This document shows, one piece after another, positions 18,801 to 25,815 of a stretch of DNA of 64,000 bases. Under the pieces are notes generated by a model. That model saw only the letters and a list, made by a program, of their open reading frames with translations. It ran no database searches and was not told where the DNA came from. Location: contig NZ_CP195105.1 in NCBI RefSeq assembly GCF_051175565.1, forward strand, positions 1,178,001 to 1,242,000. Direction: 5' to 3'. The position numbers and the translations under genes are program-made. How positions within the stretch are numbered: the first letter of the stretch is position 1; the number at the start of each line of letters is the position of its first letter. Source of the stretch: Daejeonia sp002484105 (GTDB lineage Bacteria; Bacteroidota; Bacteroidia; Flavobacteriales; Weeksellaceae).

Positions 18801-18841
18801 TATGAATATAAACCTTCTATGGTGAGTTGTACTGGGATCAT
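15803..18841 (-). CDS. sbcC: Nuclease SbcCD subunit C (Rad50-like ATPase)
   Basis: 1012 residues. With SbcD it forms the Mre11-Rad50-type nuclease that opens hairpins and processes double-strand breaks. The N-terminal half ATPase has Walker A GAVGSGKS (35-42). Two long coiled-coil arms flank a zinc-hook CPLCG near residue 497. The C-terminal half ATPase carries the ABC signature (LSGGQAFQVSLSLALALAES) and a Walker B/FIDEGFGT segment. It is downstream of sbcD in the same minus-strand operon (75-base gap). Some long open frames in the coiled coil on the opposite strand are not genes. Confidence 0.95.
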   Translation of the reverse strand: MIPVQLTIEGLYSYQQRQTIDFTRLTEAGLFGIFGAVGSGKSSILEAVSFALYGETERLNSKDRRAYNMMNLKSNRSYIAFDFINFENRTFRAAREFRRNSKRFDDVKSPTVVFYEKKEGEWIPLEHTHAEKIVGLSYDNFKRTIIIPQGQFREFLELGASDRTKMMKEIFQLQRFDLYDKASALAAINRSELDILEGKLSGLQEINEEIILEKTAALQKEEEQFSFKEKEFGLKEKEFGRLAQLREDFASLKKAEQQYADFRNKKSDFELRQSILIRYEKTERIFRNLMERQRKNLTEQKSNTLDLDASETKEQHISRQLEAAQTAFEAIAKDYSENLPLIRKRAEEMSKLTDAHELNRKITDERLRTKKGKKAVEDTEASEAAIRKEADALQEKLSNAKTRKTDTSTLLEIDAWFVRSRTLRNDIKICSDEIFDIKKQTDLLSARQKDLPEDWKTYFENEKAALKKCQEASEDKRQQLLVTQKLEEYAQHLHNGEACPLCGAREHPDPASGKHAAAEISETEKEISTLKEKMDVVNRKISELEKNEIRKLEKLQQTEILVSKKKDLEKGLEDHLKKFVWKDLSPENEAEFLAVKKKSLETEAEISSLEQQWAASNRKIEIQQSRTKKYQEELKKIEDEILKLSAQQQQLISGILLISEPEKWLEQSREKLTGEKERLEKTIADTEKNYLETQKKISELKPELASVSAKTTYLKTQKIKLEAEASQIADELNSALHHEGFAAMEEVEKILKNTLDPEKERLEIQHFLSGFAVAESRVLELTKILEGKDFSEEEFIRQQTALAGLKKELDMAIGFLATLRADLKRIRQLFDDKKELLSEQTRLRNRAEHLRTMTNLFKGTGFVQYVSSIYLRQLCDHANVRFHKMTRNQLSLQLGENNDFEIIDYLNEGRSRSVKTLSGGQAFQVSLSLALALAESVQSHAQADRNFFFIDEGFGTQDPESAGVVFETLSHLQKENRIVGIISHVEELKERIPVSLNIVKDEEKGSLIQFLQ

Positions 18842-18916
18842 ATGTTGATTATTGCCGTATTATGTCACGATTTTTTATTGCGGATAAGGATGGATGTTGT
18901 CCTGTTGAAAGACTTT

Positions 18917-20122
18917 TTATTTTGTTCTTATTTCGCTGAAAATCTTCATCAGTTCTTCATTCGGATCCTGTCCGCCGTTTTTGCTGCGGAAGAAATCCCT
19001 GAAGAGTGCATCCATATCCTGGTTGAGATTGATTTCCTGCACAGGAGCTGTTCCCCGCTCCATATTTGTAACTTTAGGAATCAGGTAGACAATTCCCTGA
19101 TGGGCTTTGTAGAGTTGTCTGCGTTCTTCTGCGGTCAGGAACGTTTCGCTTTCCATAGTGAGTTCAACCAGAGTGTCGGGATTTTCCTGGAGCCAGCACG
19201 TCGCTTTTTCTACGGAAGTGAAGGTTTTCCGGAAGAGTTTTTTTCCGCTGTGCAGCGGTTCCTGGCGGAAGGTTACAGGCTTGCCGGGCTCGGCGTCTAT
19301 GATGGAAACGTATTTGTCCTGTCCGGCTTCACTGAAACTGTAGCAGAGTGGTGAAGACGAATAGACGACGGGTTTCTCCTGAGTGCCGATATTGCGGAAG
19401 CCATGGAGGTGTCCCAGTGCAGTATATTGTATCTGATGTGGGACAGCATCCGAGTAGACCATGTCGGCATTTCCGATTTTCAGGGGTTTTTCCCCTTCCG
19501 GCTCTTCGATGGTTTCACTTCCTTTGCGGTTCATGTAGAGGTGTGTCATCAGGAGATTCACTCCCTTTTCATCGGCATAATTTTCTGCCATTTTTTTCCA
19601 GTGTTCAGCAAGTACACGGTTCAGTTCGTCTTCTTTATTTTCTCCAAAAAACATTTTCATACGGATTTCGCTGGCATAAGCCGTGTGAAACACCCTCACC
19701 GGAAAGTCCAGATGCTGAAACTTCAGTTCGAGAAACCCTGCATCTGTACGGATGACTTCAAAATCATCCTGTTTCAGAAGCGGAACGGTGGCGTTGGACT
19801 GTCCGATCAGGATAATGCCACATTGTCGTGCTATAGAATTGGGTGCGTCGATATAGGCGGGAGAATCGTGGTTTCCGGAAATGGCCACTACGGGGCGTCT
19901 TCCGTTCCGCGAAAGTTTCGTTATTGTTCTGTAAAAAAGGTCGGCAGCATCAGCAGGTGGCGTAAAGGTATCAAACAGATCGCCGGCAATCAAAATCAGG
20001 TCGGCGTTTTCGCGGTCTGCAATCCGTATGATCTCTTCCATTGCCTGTTTCTGTTCTTCCAGTCTTGGGAAACGGTCGAGTTTTTTGCCCAGATGCCAGT
20101 CTGCAGTATGGAGGATTTTCAT
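18917..20122 (-). CDS. sbcD: Nuclease SbcCD subunit D (Mre11-like)
   Basis: 401 residues from the ATG at 20122. This start gives the canonical MKILHTADWHLGK; a further upstream ATG at 20146 lies inside the -7 promoter element and is unlikely. The calcineurin-like phosphoesterase motifs are present: HTADWHLGK, LIAGDLFD, AISGNHDS and the later GHLHGF, which bind the two catalytic metals. It forms the SbcCD nuclease with the next gene. Confidence 0.94.
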   Translation of the reverse strand: MKILHTADWHLGKKLDRFPRLEEQKQAMEEIIRIADRENADLILIAGDLFDTFTPPADAADLFYRTITKLSRNGRRPVVAISGNHDSPAYIDAPNSIARQCGIILIGQSNATVPLLKQDDFEVIRTDAGFLELKFQHLDFPVRVFHTAYASEIRMKMFFGENKEDELNRVLAEHWKKMAENYADEKGVNLLMTHLYMNRKGSETIEEPEGEKPLKIGNADMVYSDAVPHQIQYTALGHLHGFRNIGTQEKPVVYSSSPLCYSFSEAGQDKYVSIIDAEPGKPVTFRQEPLHSGKKLFRKTFTSVEKATCWLQENPDTLVELTMESETFLTAEERRQLYKAHQGIVYLIPKVTNMERGTAPVQEINLNQDMDALFRDFFRSKNGGQDPNEELMKIFSEIRTK

Positions 20123-20143
20123 AGAATACGATAGATTTTCTTG

Positions 20144-20151
20144 CAAAAATA
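20144..20151 (-). promoter_or_regulatory. Promoter -7 element TATTTTTG for sbcDC
   Basis: Minus-strand match to TAnnTTTG, 21 bases upstream of the sbcD ATG at 20122; it overlaps the alternative upstream ATG. Confidence 0.55.
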
Positions 20152-20205
20152 CAGTTTAAACCTAAATGGAGCTGGATAAAGTTTTAGGATCTGTTTGAAG
20201 CATGA

Positions 20206-20236
20206 GCCTTGTCAAGGTTTCAAAACTTATCAAGGC
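20206..20236. repeat. Palindrome with GCCTTG / CAAGGC arms
   Basis: 31 bases starting GCCTTGTCAAGG and ending TTATCAAGGC form an imperfect inverted repeat. Similar CTTGTCAAGG elements recur in flavobacterial genomes as I remember them; there is one copy here. Confidence 0.4.
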
Positions 20237-20701
20237 TAAGGTAATGAAATGAAGATTTTTATCCCTTTATGTAAGTCTTTGTGTTGTCTTCCGGTCTCAT
20301 AATATTTCTTCCTTTTCTAAGGGAGAATCACTGTGCTGAAAATATAGAATAAAGTATAGAAAATCAATACATTGAATTTTTGATGAAGCGAAAACAGAAG
20401 GGTTCATTTATGAAATAAATAATACTGTTTTCTGGAATAGATATTATTGATTATTAATTTTTTTATTTATATCAATACGGTATTTTTATTGCATTGATGT
20501 AATTGTTGATATTTAAGTATATTTATAGGATTATATGTTAAATAAATATAAATTTAATTATAATATTTTATTTAATCTTTATATAATTATTACGTTTTAC
20601 ATATTTATGTTAACTGTTGCTGCATAAAATGGTGTTTAGTCGTAAATTAGTATGGTAAAATCAAAAAACATTTGATTACATAACTGTCAAAAATAATCAT
20701 C

Positions 20702-21481
20702 ATGAAAAAATTTCAGAATCAGGTCGTTCTGGTCACCGGTGCTGGTGGAGGTATCGGATATGCCATTGCCGTTGCCTTTGCAAAAGAAGGCGCCAAACTG
20801 GTGATTGTGGATTTAAAATCCGAATATCTGGATAAGGTAAAAGCGGAGGTTGAAGGTATTGGAAGCGAAGTGCTTTCTCTTGCTGCAGATGTTTCCAGCT
20901 ATGATTCCTTTAAAGGAGTGATCGCTCAGGTGATGCAGAAATTCGGAAAATTAGATGTTGCCTGCAACAACGCCGGTGTAGTCGGAATCGGCAGTATCGA
21001 GGAAATCGCTCCGGAAGAATGGGACAGGGTGATGGATATCAACGCCAAAGGCGTATATGTCTGTACAAAAGCCGAACTTGAAGTGATGAAGCCTGCCAAA
21101 AGTGGTGCCATCATCAATACATCATCCATTGCCGGAAAAATGGGAATGGCACATCTGTCCCACTATGTGGCTTCCAAATTTGCAGTCATCGGTTTTTCCA
21201 ACAGTATAGCAAAAGAAGTCGCCCTGAGCGGTGTTACAGTCAACTGTATCTGCCCGGGAATTGTAGGAACCGGAATGTGGCGCGGTAAAGGCGGAATTGC
21301 CGACCGCTGGAAAAAACCGGGAGAAACGGAGGAACAGTCCTGGGAACGCAACAGAAGTAATCTGATCCCGCAGGGCATTGATCAGTCTCCGGAGGATATT
21401 GCAGAAGGCGTTCTTTATCTTGCCGGCGCAAGGCATGTTACCGGACAGGCACTTGCCGTAGACGGAGGTATTACTATGTAA
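20702..21481 (+). CDS. Classical short-chain dehydrogenase/reductase, NAD(H)-type
   Basis: 259 residues, one Rossmann domain. The glycine motif TGAGGGIG (12-19), NNAG (89-92) and the catalytic Ser142, Tyr155 and Lys159 (YVASK) are intact. Asp37 at the end of the second strand (VIVDLKS) predicts preference for NAD(H) over NADP(H). The sequence resembles butanediol/acetoin and other 2,3-diol dehydrogenases, but the substrate cannot be told from sequence. It is first in an operon with pntAA-pntAB-pntB (27-base gap), suggesting that NADH made by this enzyme feeds the transhydrogenase. Confidence 0.88.
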   Translation: MKKFQNQVVLVTGAGGGIGYAIAVAFAKEGAKLVIVDLKSEYLDKVKAEVEGIGSEVLSLAADVSSYDSFKGVIAQVMQKFGKLDVACNNAGVVGIGSIEEIAPEEWDRVMDINAKGVYVCTKAELEVMKPAKSGAIINTSSIAGKMGMAHLSHYVASKFAVIGFSNSIAKEVALSGVTVNCICPGIVGTGMWRGKGGIADRWKKPGETEEQSWERNRSNLIPQGIDQSPEDIAEGVLYLAGARHVTGQALAVDGGITM

Positions 21482-21508
21482 ACTTAAAGAAAATAAAAGA
21501 CTTATATA

Positions 21509-22663
21509 ATGATTGTCGGAGTATTAAAAGAGCCGGCACCGGAATCCCGAGTTTCACTTCTGGCAGAGCAGGTTACCAGATTAGTGAAGAATGGCATTCA
21601 GGTACTGGTAGAAAAAGATGCAGGACAGAATGCTTATTGCCCAGATCAGGATTATCAGACTGCCGGGGCAGTGATAAAGTCCAGAGATGAAGTAATCGCC
21701 GGCGTGGATGTCATTCTGGCGATTCACTATTTTCCACTTCCTGAAACTGTGAAAAGAAAAGTGCTCATCGGAGTATATCAGCCTCTTTATCATGCGGAAG
21801 AAATCAGCCGTTGGGCCGCTGCAAATCATACTGTTTTCAGTATGGATATGCTGCCAAGGACCACTCGTGCGCAGGTAATGGATGTGCTCAGTTCACAGTC
21901 CAATGTTGCCGGTTATGGAGCTTTCCTGCTTGCTGCTGCCCGTTATCCGCGTTATGTGCCGATGCTGATGACGGCGGCGGGAAGTGTGCGTCCTGCCACT
22001 CTTCTGGTGCTGGGTGCCGGTGTTGCTGGCCTGCAGGCTATTGCTACCGGAAACCGTCTGGGAGCAGTAGTAGAAGCCTTTGACACACGTCCTGCAGTGA
22101 AGGAAGAAGTGGAAAGTCTCGGCGCCCGTTTTATAGAGGTGGAAGGCGCGCAGGATGCAGCCAGTGCCGGAGGATATGCCGTGGAGCAGTCTGCCGGTTT
22201 TCAGCAGCGCCAGAAAGCCAAAATTGCAGAATGCATACAGCGTGCAGATATTGTAATTTCCACAGCACAGATTTTCGGGAAAAAAGCACCGGTGCTGGTT
22301 ACCCGCGAGATGATTGCCACCATGAAACCTGGCTCCGTCATCGTCGATATCGCTGCCTCTACCGGCGGAAATACCGAGCTGACACAGAAGGGTAAAGATG
22401 TTATAACGGACAACAGGGTGACCATTATCGGAAACTCTGATATACCTTCTTGTTTCCCGTCAGATTCTTCCAAACTCTATGGAAACAATATCTATAATTT
22501 TCTGAAACTGATTACAGACGGCAAAGGACAGCTGAACCTGAATTTTGCTGACGATCTGGTTGCCGGAACCTGTATGGCCAAAGAGGGAAAAGTAGTCAAC
22601 GAACGGGTCATTGCATTGCTGAAACCAGATGCACAGCCCATAATTCATCCAACTAAAAATTAA
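21509..22663 (+). CDS. pntAA: Proton-translocating NAD(P) transhydrogenase, alpha-1 subunit (NAD-binding domain I)
   Basis: 384 residues. This soluble domain binds NAD(H) and faces the cytoplasm. It begins with the conserved IVGVLKEPAPESRVSLLAEQ-type segment (AlaDH/PNT N-terminal domain) and later has the GAGVAGLQAIATGNRLGA nucleotide-binding fold and the mobile-loop region. The split into separate alpha-1, alpha-2 and beta subunits is the Rhodospirillum-type arrangement rather than the two-subunit E. coli type. Five bases separate it from pntAB. Confidence 0.94.
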   Translation: MIVGVLKEPAPESRVSLLAEQVTRLVKNGIQVLVEKDAGQNAYCPDQDYQTAGAVIKSRDEVIAGVDVILAIHYFPLPETVKRKVLIGVYQPLYHAEEISRWAAANHTVFSMDMLPRTTRAQVMDVLSSQSNVAGYGAFLLAAARYPRYVPMLMTAAGSVRPATLLVLGAGVAGLQAIATGNRLGAVVEAFDTRPAVKEEVESLGARFIEVEGAQDAASAGGYAVEQSAGFQQRQKAKIAECIQRADIVISTAQIFGKKAPVLVTREMIATMKPGSVIVDIAASTGGNTELTQKGKDVITDNRVTIIGNSDIPSCFPSDSSKLYGNNIYNFLKLITDGKGQLNLNFADDLVAGTCMAKEGKVVNERVIALLKPDAQPIIHPTKN

Positions 22664-22668
22664 ATATA

Positions 22669-22995
22669 ATGCAGGAATTTCTTGAATTTATACAGCAGAA
22701 CGAGAAGATGATCTATATGATTATCCTGATGGTTTTTCTCGGGATAGAAGTCATTTCCCATGTCCCATCCATTCTTCATACGCCATTAATGAGCGGTGCC
22801 AATGCCATACATGGCGTCATCATTATCGGTGCCATCATTGTGATGGGAGAGTCCGAAGCGGATGACTATCCTGCGATGATTCTCGGTTTTCTGGCAGTAA
22901 TCGTCGGAACGCTGAATGTGGTGGGCGGATTTGTCGTCACCGACCGTATGCTGGACATGTTTAAAACCGACAAAAAACCGAATGTCAACAAATAA
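22669..22995 (+). CDS. pntAB: NAD(P) transhydrogenase alpha-2 subunit (membrane part)
   Basis: 108 residues, the usual size. Three or four hydrophobic segments (around 14-30, 43-62, 67-92) form part of the membrane proton channel. The pattern FLGIEVISHVPSILHTPLMSGANAIHGVIIIGA is diagnostic when read in pieces (for example HTPLMSGANAIHG near 38-50). It lies between pntAA and pntB with gaps of 5 and 11 bases. Confidence 0.94.
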   Translation: MQEFLEFIQQNEKMIYMIILMVFLGIEVISHVPSILHTPLMSGANAIHGVIIIGAIIVMGESEADDYPAMILGFLAVIVGTLNVVGGFVVTDRMLDMFKTDKKPNVNK

Positions 22996-23006
22996 AACAG
23001 AAAAAG

Positions 23007-24422
23007 ATGTTATACAACTCAACATTATTACTTCTCTGTTACCTGATGGGTGCGGTGTCTTTTATACAAGGTCTGAAGATGCTTTCTTCCCCGAAAACCG
23101 CGCTGCGAGGTAACCGCCTCTCTGCCGCAGGGATGATGGTTGCGATTGTGGGTACCCTGATTTTTTACAGAACTTCTGACGGAAAAACTTTGGACAATCT
23201 GGTCTGGATTCTTGTTGCAATAGCTATAGGTGCTGTTGTGGGAACTCTGGCGGCACGAAAAGTAAAAATGACCGCCATCCCACAGCTGGTCAGTCTGTTC
23301 AACGGTGCAGGAGGTTTATGTGCTGCCCTGATTTCAACCGTAGAGTTCAATCATCTCAACTTTACTGATACCCTTTCAGGCGTTTCATCAGGTCTGATTT
23401 TTGTTCTGGTTGCCGGCTTGATTATCGGCAGTATCTCGTTTGCCGGAAGCTTGATTGCCTTTGCCAAACTGAACGGAAATATCAGAAAAACTCTATCGTT
23501 TCCGGGACAGCAGATTCTGAATTTTGCCATGCTGGCCGCAATTACCATTCTGGCAGTACTCGTCATCCTCAACAACGGAAATACACAGATGTACTTTTGG
23601 GGTATTTTATTTCTCGCACTTTTGTACGGTATTCTGTTTGTGATGCCAATCGGAGGTGCCGATATGCCTGTTGTGATTTCACTTCTGAATTCATTTACCG
23701 GTATTGCCACGGCTTTTGAAGGATTTTTATACAACAATCAGGCGATGATTACAGGGGGTATTCTCGTAGGATCTGCAGGTACTATTCTGACCATTCTGAT
23801 GTGCCGTGCCATGAACCGCTCGCTGAGCAATGTGTTGCTGGGAGCTTTTACGCATAAAAATGCAGCGGCAGCCGGCAGTGCGGTGGAAGAAAACTACAGG
23901 GAAATCTCCGTTTCCGATACTGCAATGCTTCTGAATTATGCTCATAAAGTTATGATAGTTCCGGGGTATGGGCTGGCTGTTGCCCAGGCGCAGAATGCCT
24001 GCCATGATCTCGACAAGCTGCTTACCTCAAAAGGTGTAGAAGTGAAATATGCCATTCACCCTGTAGCGGGACGTATGCCCGGGCATATGAATGTGCTGCT
24101 GGCTGAGGCTAATGTTCCTTATGATAAACTGGAGGATATGGAAGCAGCCAATGATGAATTTCCGACCACGGATGTAGTGCTTGTTCTCGGTGCCAATGAC
24201 GTAGTGAACCCCGCCGCAGAAAAAGATCCATCAAGTCCGATTTATGGCATGCAGATCCTCGAAGTAGACAAGGCGAAACAAGTAATTGTCAACAAGCGTA
24301 CGATGCATGCCGGATATGCGGGGATTCCGAATGCGCTGTTCTACGAGCCTAAAACCTCCATGCTTTTTGGTGATGCGAAAGCTGTGCTCCAGCAGCTGAT
24401 TGCAGAAATCAAAGCCATGTAA
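23007..24422 (+). CDS. pntB: NAD(P) transhydrogenase beta subunit
   Basis: 471 residues. The N-terminal half has about eight or nine membrane helices; the C-terminal domain III (about 290-471) binds NADP(H). Visible markers are VPGYGLAVAQAQNAC, HPVAGRMPGHMNVLLAEA and VLGANDVVNPAA. With the two alpha subunits it couples proton flow to hydride transfer between NADH and NADP+. It ends the operon and is followed by a strong terminator. Confidence 0.95.
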   Translation: MLYNSTLLLLCYLMGAVSFIQGLKMLSSPKTALRGNRLSAAGMMVAIVGTLIFYRTSDGKTLDNLVWILVAIAIGAVVGTLAARKVKMTAIPQLVSLFNGAGGLCAALISTVEFNHLNFTDTLSGVSSGLIFVLVAGLIIGSISFAGSLIAFAKLNGNIRKTLSFPGQQILNFAMLAAITILAVLVILNNGNTQMYFWGILFLALLYGILFVMPIGGADMPVVISLLNSFTGIATAFEGFLYNNQAMITGGILVGSAGTILTILMCRAMNRSLSNVLLGAFTHKNAAAAGSAVEENYREISVSDTAMLLNYAHKVMIVPGYGLAVAQAQNACHDLDKLLTSKGVEVKYAIHPVAGRMPGHMNVLLAEANVPYDKLEDMEAANDEFPTTDVVLVLGANDVVNPAAEKDPSSPIYGMQILEVDKAKQVIVNKRTMHAGYAGIPNALFYEPKTSMLFGDAKAVLQQLIAEIKAM

Positions 24423-24445
24423 CAGAATAACCGGAACAGCCGGAT

Positions 24446-24485
24446 AAAAACCTTCAGTGTTATATACAGTCTGAAGGTTTTTTTT
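24446..24485 (+). terminator. Terminator of the SDR-pnt operon
   Basis: Stem AAACCTTCAG / CTGAAGGTTT with a 13-base loop followed by a T-run. Confidence 0.85.
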
Positions 24486-24546
24486 GGAAAAAGAATGGGA
24501 TTTTTTTATTCTGAGTTTTATATCTGCCTGTATCACAATACGTTAT

Positions 24547-24589
24547 AAAAAAACCGACATAAGAGTGTAAAACTTCTAATGTCGGTTTT
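24547..24589 (-). terminator. Terminator of tRNA-Arg
   Basis: On the minus strand, stem AAAACCGACAT / ATGTCGGTTTT ends in a run of T directly after the tRNA gene. Confidence 0.8.
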
Positions 24590-24591
24590 GT

Positions 24592-24664
24592 GACCTCGAC
24601 AGGATTCAAACCTGTAACCTTCTGAGCCGTAATCAGATGCGCTATTCAGTTGCGCCACGAGGCC
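24592..24664 (-). tRNA. tRNA-Arg (anticodon ACG)
   Basis: 73 bases on the minus strand fold as a tRNA. The acceptor stem GGCCTCG pairs with CGAGGTC (one G-T pair), the D arm has GGCGCAACTGAATAGCGC, and the anticodon arm is TCTGA-TTACGGC-TCAGA with anticodon ACG. The T arm contains GGTTTGAATCC. ACG is normally edited to ICG and reads CGU/CGC/CGA. No CCA is encoded. It has its own promoter and terminator. Confidence 0.95.
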
Positions 24665-24677
24665 GTTTTTCGGTTTG

Positions 24678-24696
24678 CAAATATAACATAAATTTG
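24678..24696. promoter_or_regulatory. Divergent promoter pair for tRNA-Arg and the binding lipoprotein
   Basis: A minus-strand TATATTTG (24678-24685) lies 14 bases upstream of the tRNA. A plus-strand TAAATTTG (24689-24696) lies 13 bases upstream of the ATG at 24710. Only 45 bases separate the two genes. Confidence 0.5.
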
Positions 24697-24709
24697 TTTT
24701 CTTTGAAAC

Positions 24710-25759
24710 ATGAAAGCAAAAATTTTTCTCTTTTTTTTAGTTTTTTTTCTGCTCGCCTGCAAAAAGCAGTCTGCGGAAACACCTGTATCTACAGCAAATG
24801 TTATATCAGAACGAATTCGTTACCAGAAAAATAATGGTGTTCTGGAACTGAAATCCGGGCAGTTCAGCTATCGGATTCCTGAGGCTAAACTTCCCTTCAA
24901 AAAAGTGATGCTGCTAAACTCCAGCCTTACCGGATATCTCCTCGAGTTGGGTGTAGAAGACAAAATTACAGGTATTTCCAGCCCCGAATATATATACTCA
25001 GATAAGATTTCGAAGCGGATACAGCAAGGAAAAATCCTCGATATCGGCAACGAACAGAAATACAATATCGAGAAGATACTTTCAGAAAAACCCGACGCAG
25101 TGTTCACCAACTATATTCAGACATTTGAAAATACCTACGACCTGCTGAAGAAAAACGGTGTTGAAGTGATTTTTATTGATGAATATCTGGAGCAGCAGCC
25201 TCTGCAAAAAGCGGGAATTATTGAAGTTTTTGGGGTATTACTTGGTAAAGAGAAAGAAGCCGCTGCAATATATTCTTCCATCGAGAGCCGCTACAGAAAT
25301 CTTGTTTCTGAAGCTTCCAAAACAAAGGAGAGACCCATCGTGCTGGCCAATGAAATGTATGGAAACCAATGGTTTCTGCCAGGAGGAAAAACATTTGTAG
25401 CCCACTATTTCAAAGATGCAGCTGCAGATTATATTCTGAAAAACAATACGCAGGAAAACAGCATTCCGATGAGTTTTGAGGAAGTTTTTGTAAAATCGGA
25501 AAAGGCACAGTACTGGATGAATCTTGGCGACCATACAACTAAAAAAGAACTGTTGCAGATCAATCCCAATTATGCGAAAATGAATATTTACCGGACCGGA
25601 AAACTTTATTCATTGTCCGGTGCGGTACGTGGCAGTGCCAATGATGCGTTCGAGAGCGGAGCTGTGCGTGCCGACGTAGTGCTGAAAGATTATATCAAAG
25701 TCTTCCATCCCGAACTTTTCCCCGGTTATCAGACCGTATATCTCAAGGAAATCAGATAG
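24710..25759 (+). CDS. Periplasmic substrate-binding lipoprotein of a siderophore/cobalamin-type ABC importer
   Basis: 349 residues. A lipoprotein signal peptide (MKAKIFLFFLVFFLLAC) puts the lipidated Cys at 17. The rest is a class III binding protein (BtuF/FecB/FepB-like): LLNSSLTGYLLELGVEDKIT, LSEKPDAVFTNY, then LLKKNGVEVIFIDEY. It would deliver an iron chelate or cobalamin to an ABC permease, but no permease or ATPase gene is nearby, so the ligand is open. It shares a 45-base divergent control region with tRNA-Arg. Confidence 0.85.
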   Translation: MKAKIFLFFLVFFLLACKKQSAETPVSTANVISERIRYQKNNGVLELKSGQFSYRIPEAKLPFKKVMLLNSSLTGYLLELGVEDKITGISSPEYIYSDKISKRIQQGKILDIGNEQKYNIEKILSEKPDAVFTNYIQTFENTYDLLKKNGVEVIFIDEYLEQQPLQKAGIIEVFGVLLGKEKEAAAIYSSIESRYRNLVSEASKTKERPIVLANEMYGNQWFLPGGKTFVAHYFKDAAADYILKNNTQENSIPMSFEEVFVKSEKAQYWMNLGDHTTKKELLQINPNYAKMNIYRTGKLYSLSGAVRGSANDAFESGAVRADVVLKDYIKVFHPELFPGYQTVYLKEIR

Positions 25760-25815
25760 GCGGACGGTTGGATGGCCTGATGTGGATTTTCCTTTAAAAT
25801 AAAAATGGTTAGGGA

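Larger units (their letters stand above)
20123..20701. other. Long AT-rich intergenic region between sbcD and the SDR-pnt operon
   Basis: No gene or RNA gene is recognised. It holds the sbcD promoter on its left, a palindrome at 20206-20236, and from about 20390 to 20640 a very AT-rich stretch. That stretch presumably contains the promoter and long leader of the operon starting at 20702; a TACGTTTT at 20591-20598 is the nearest -7-like sequence I see. Confidence 0.5.
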
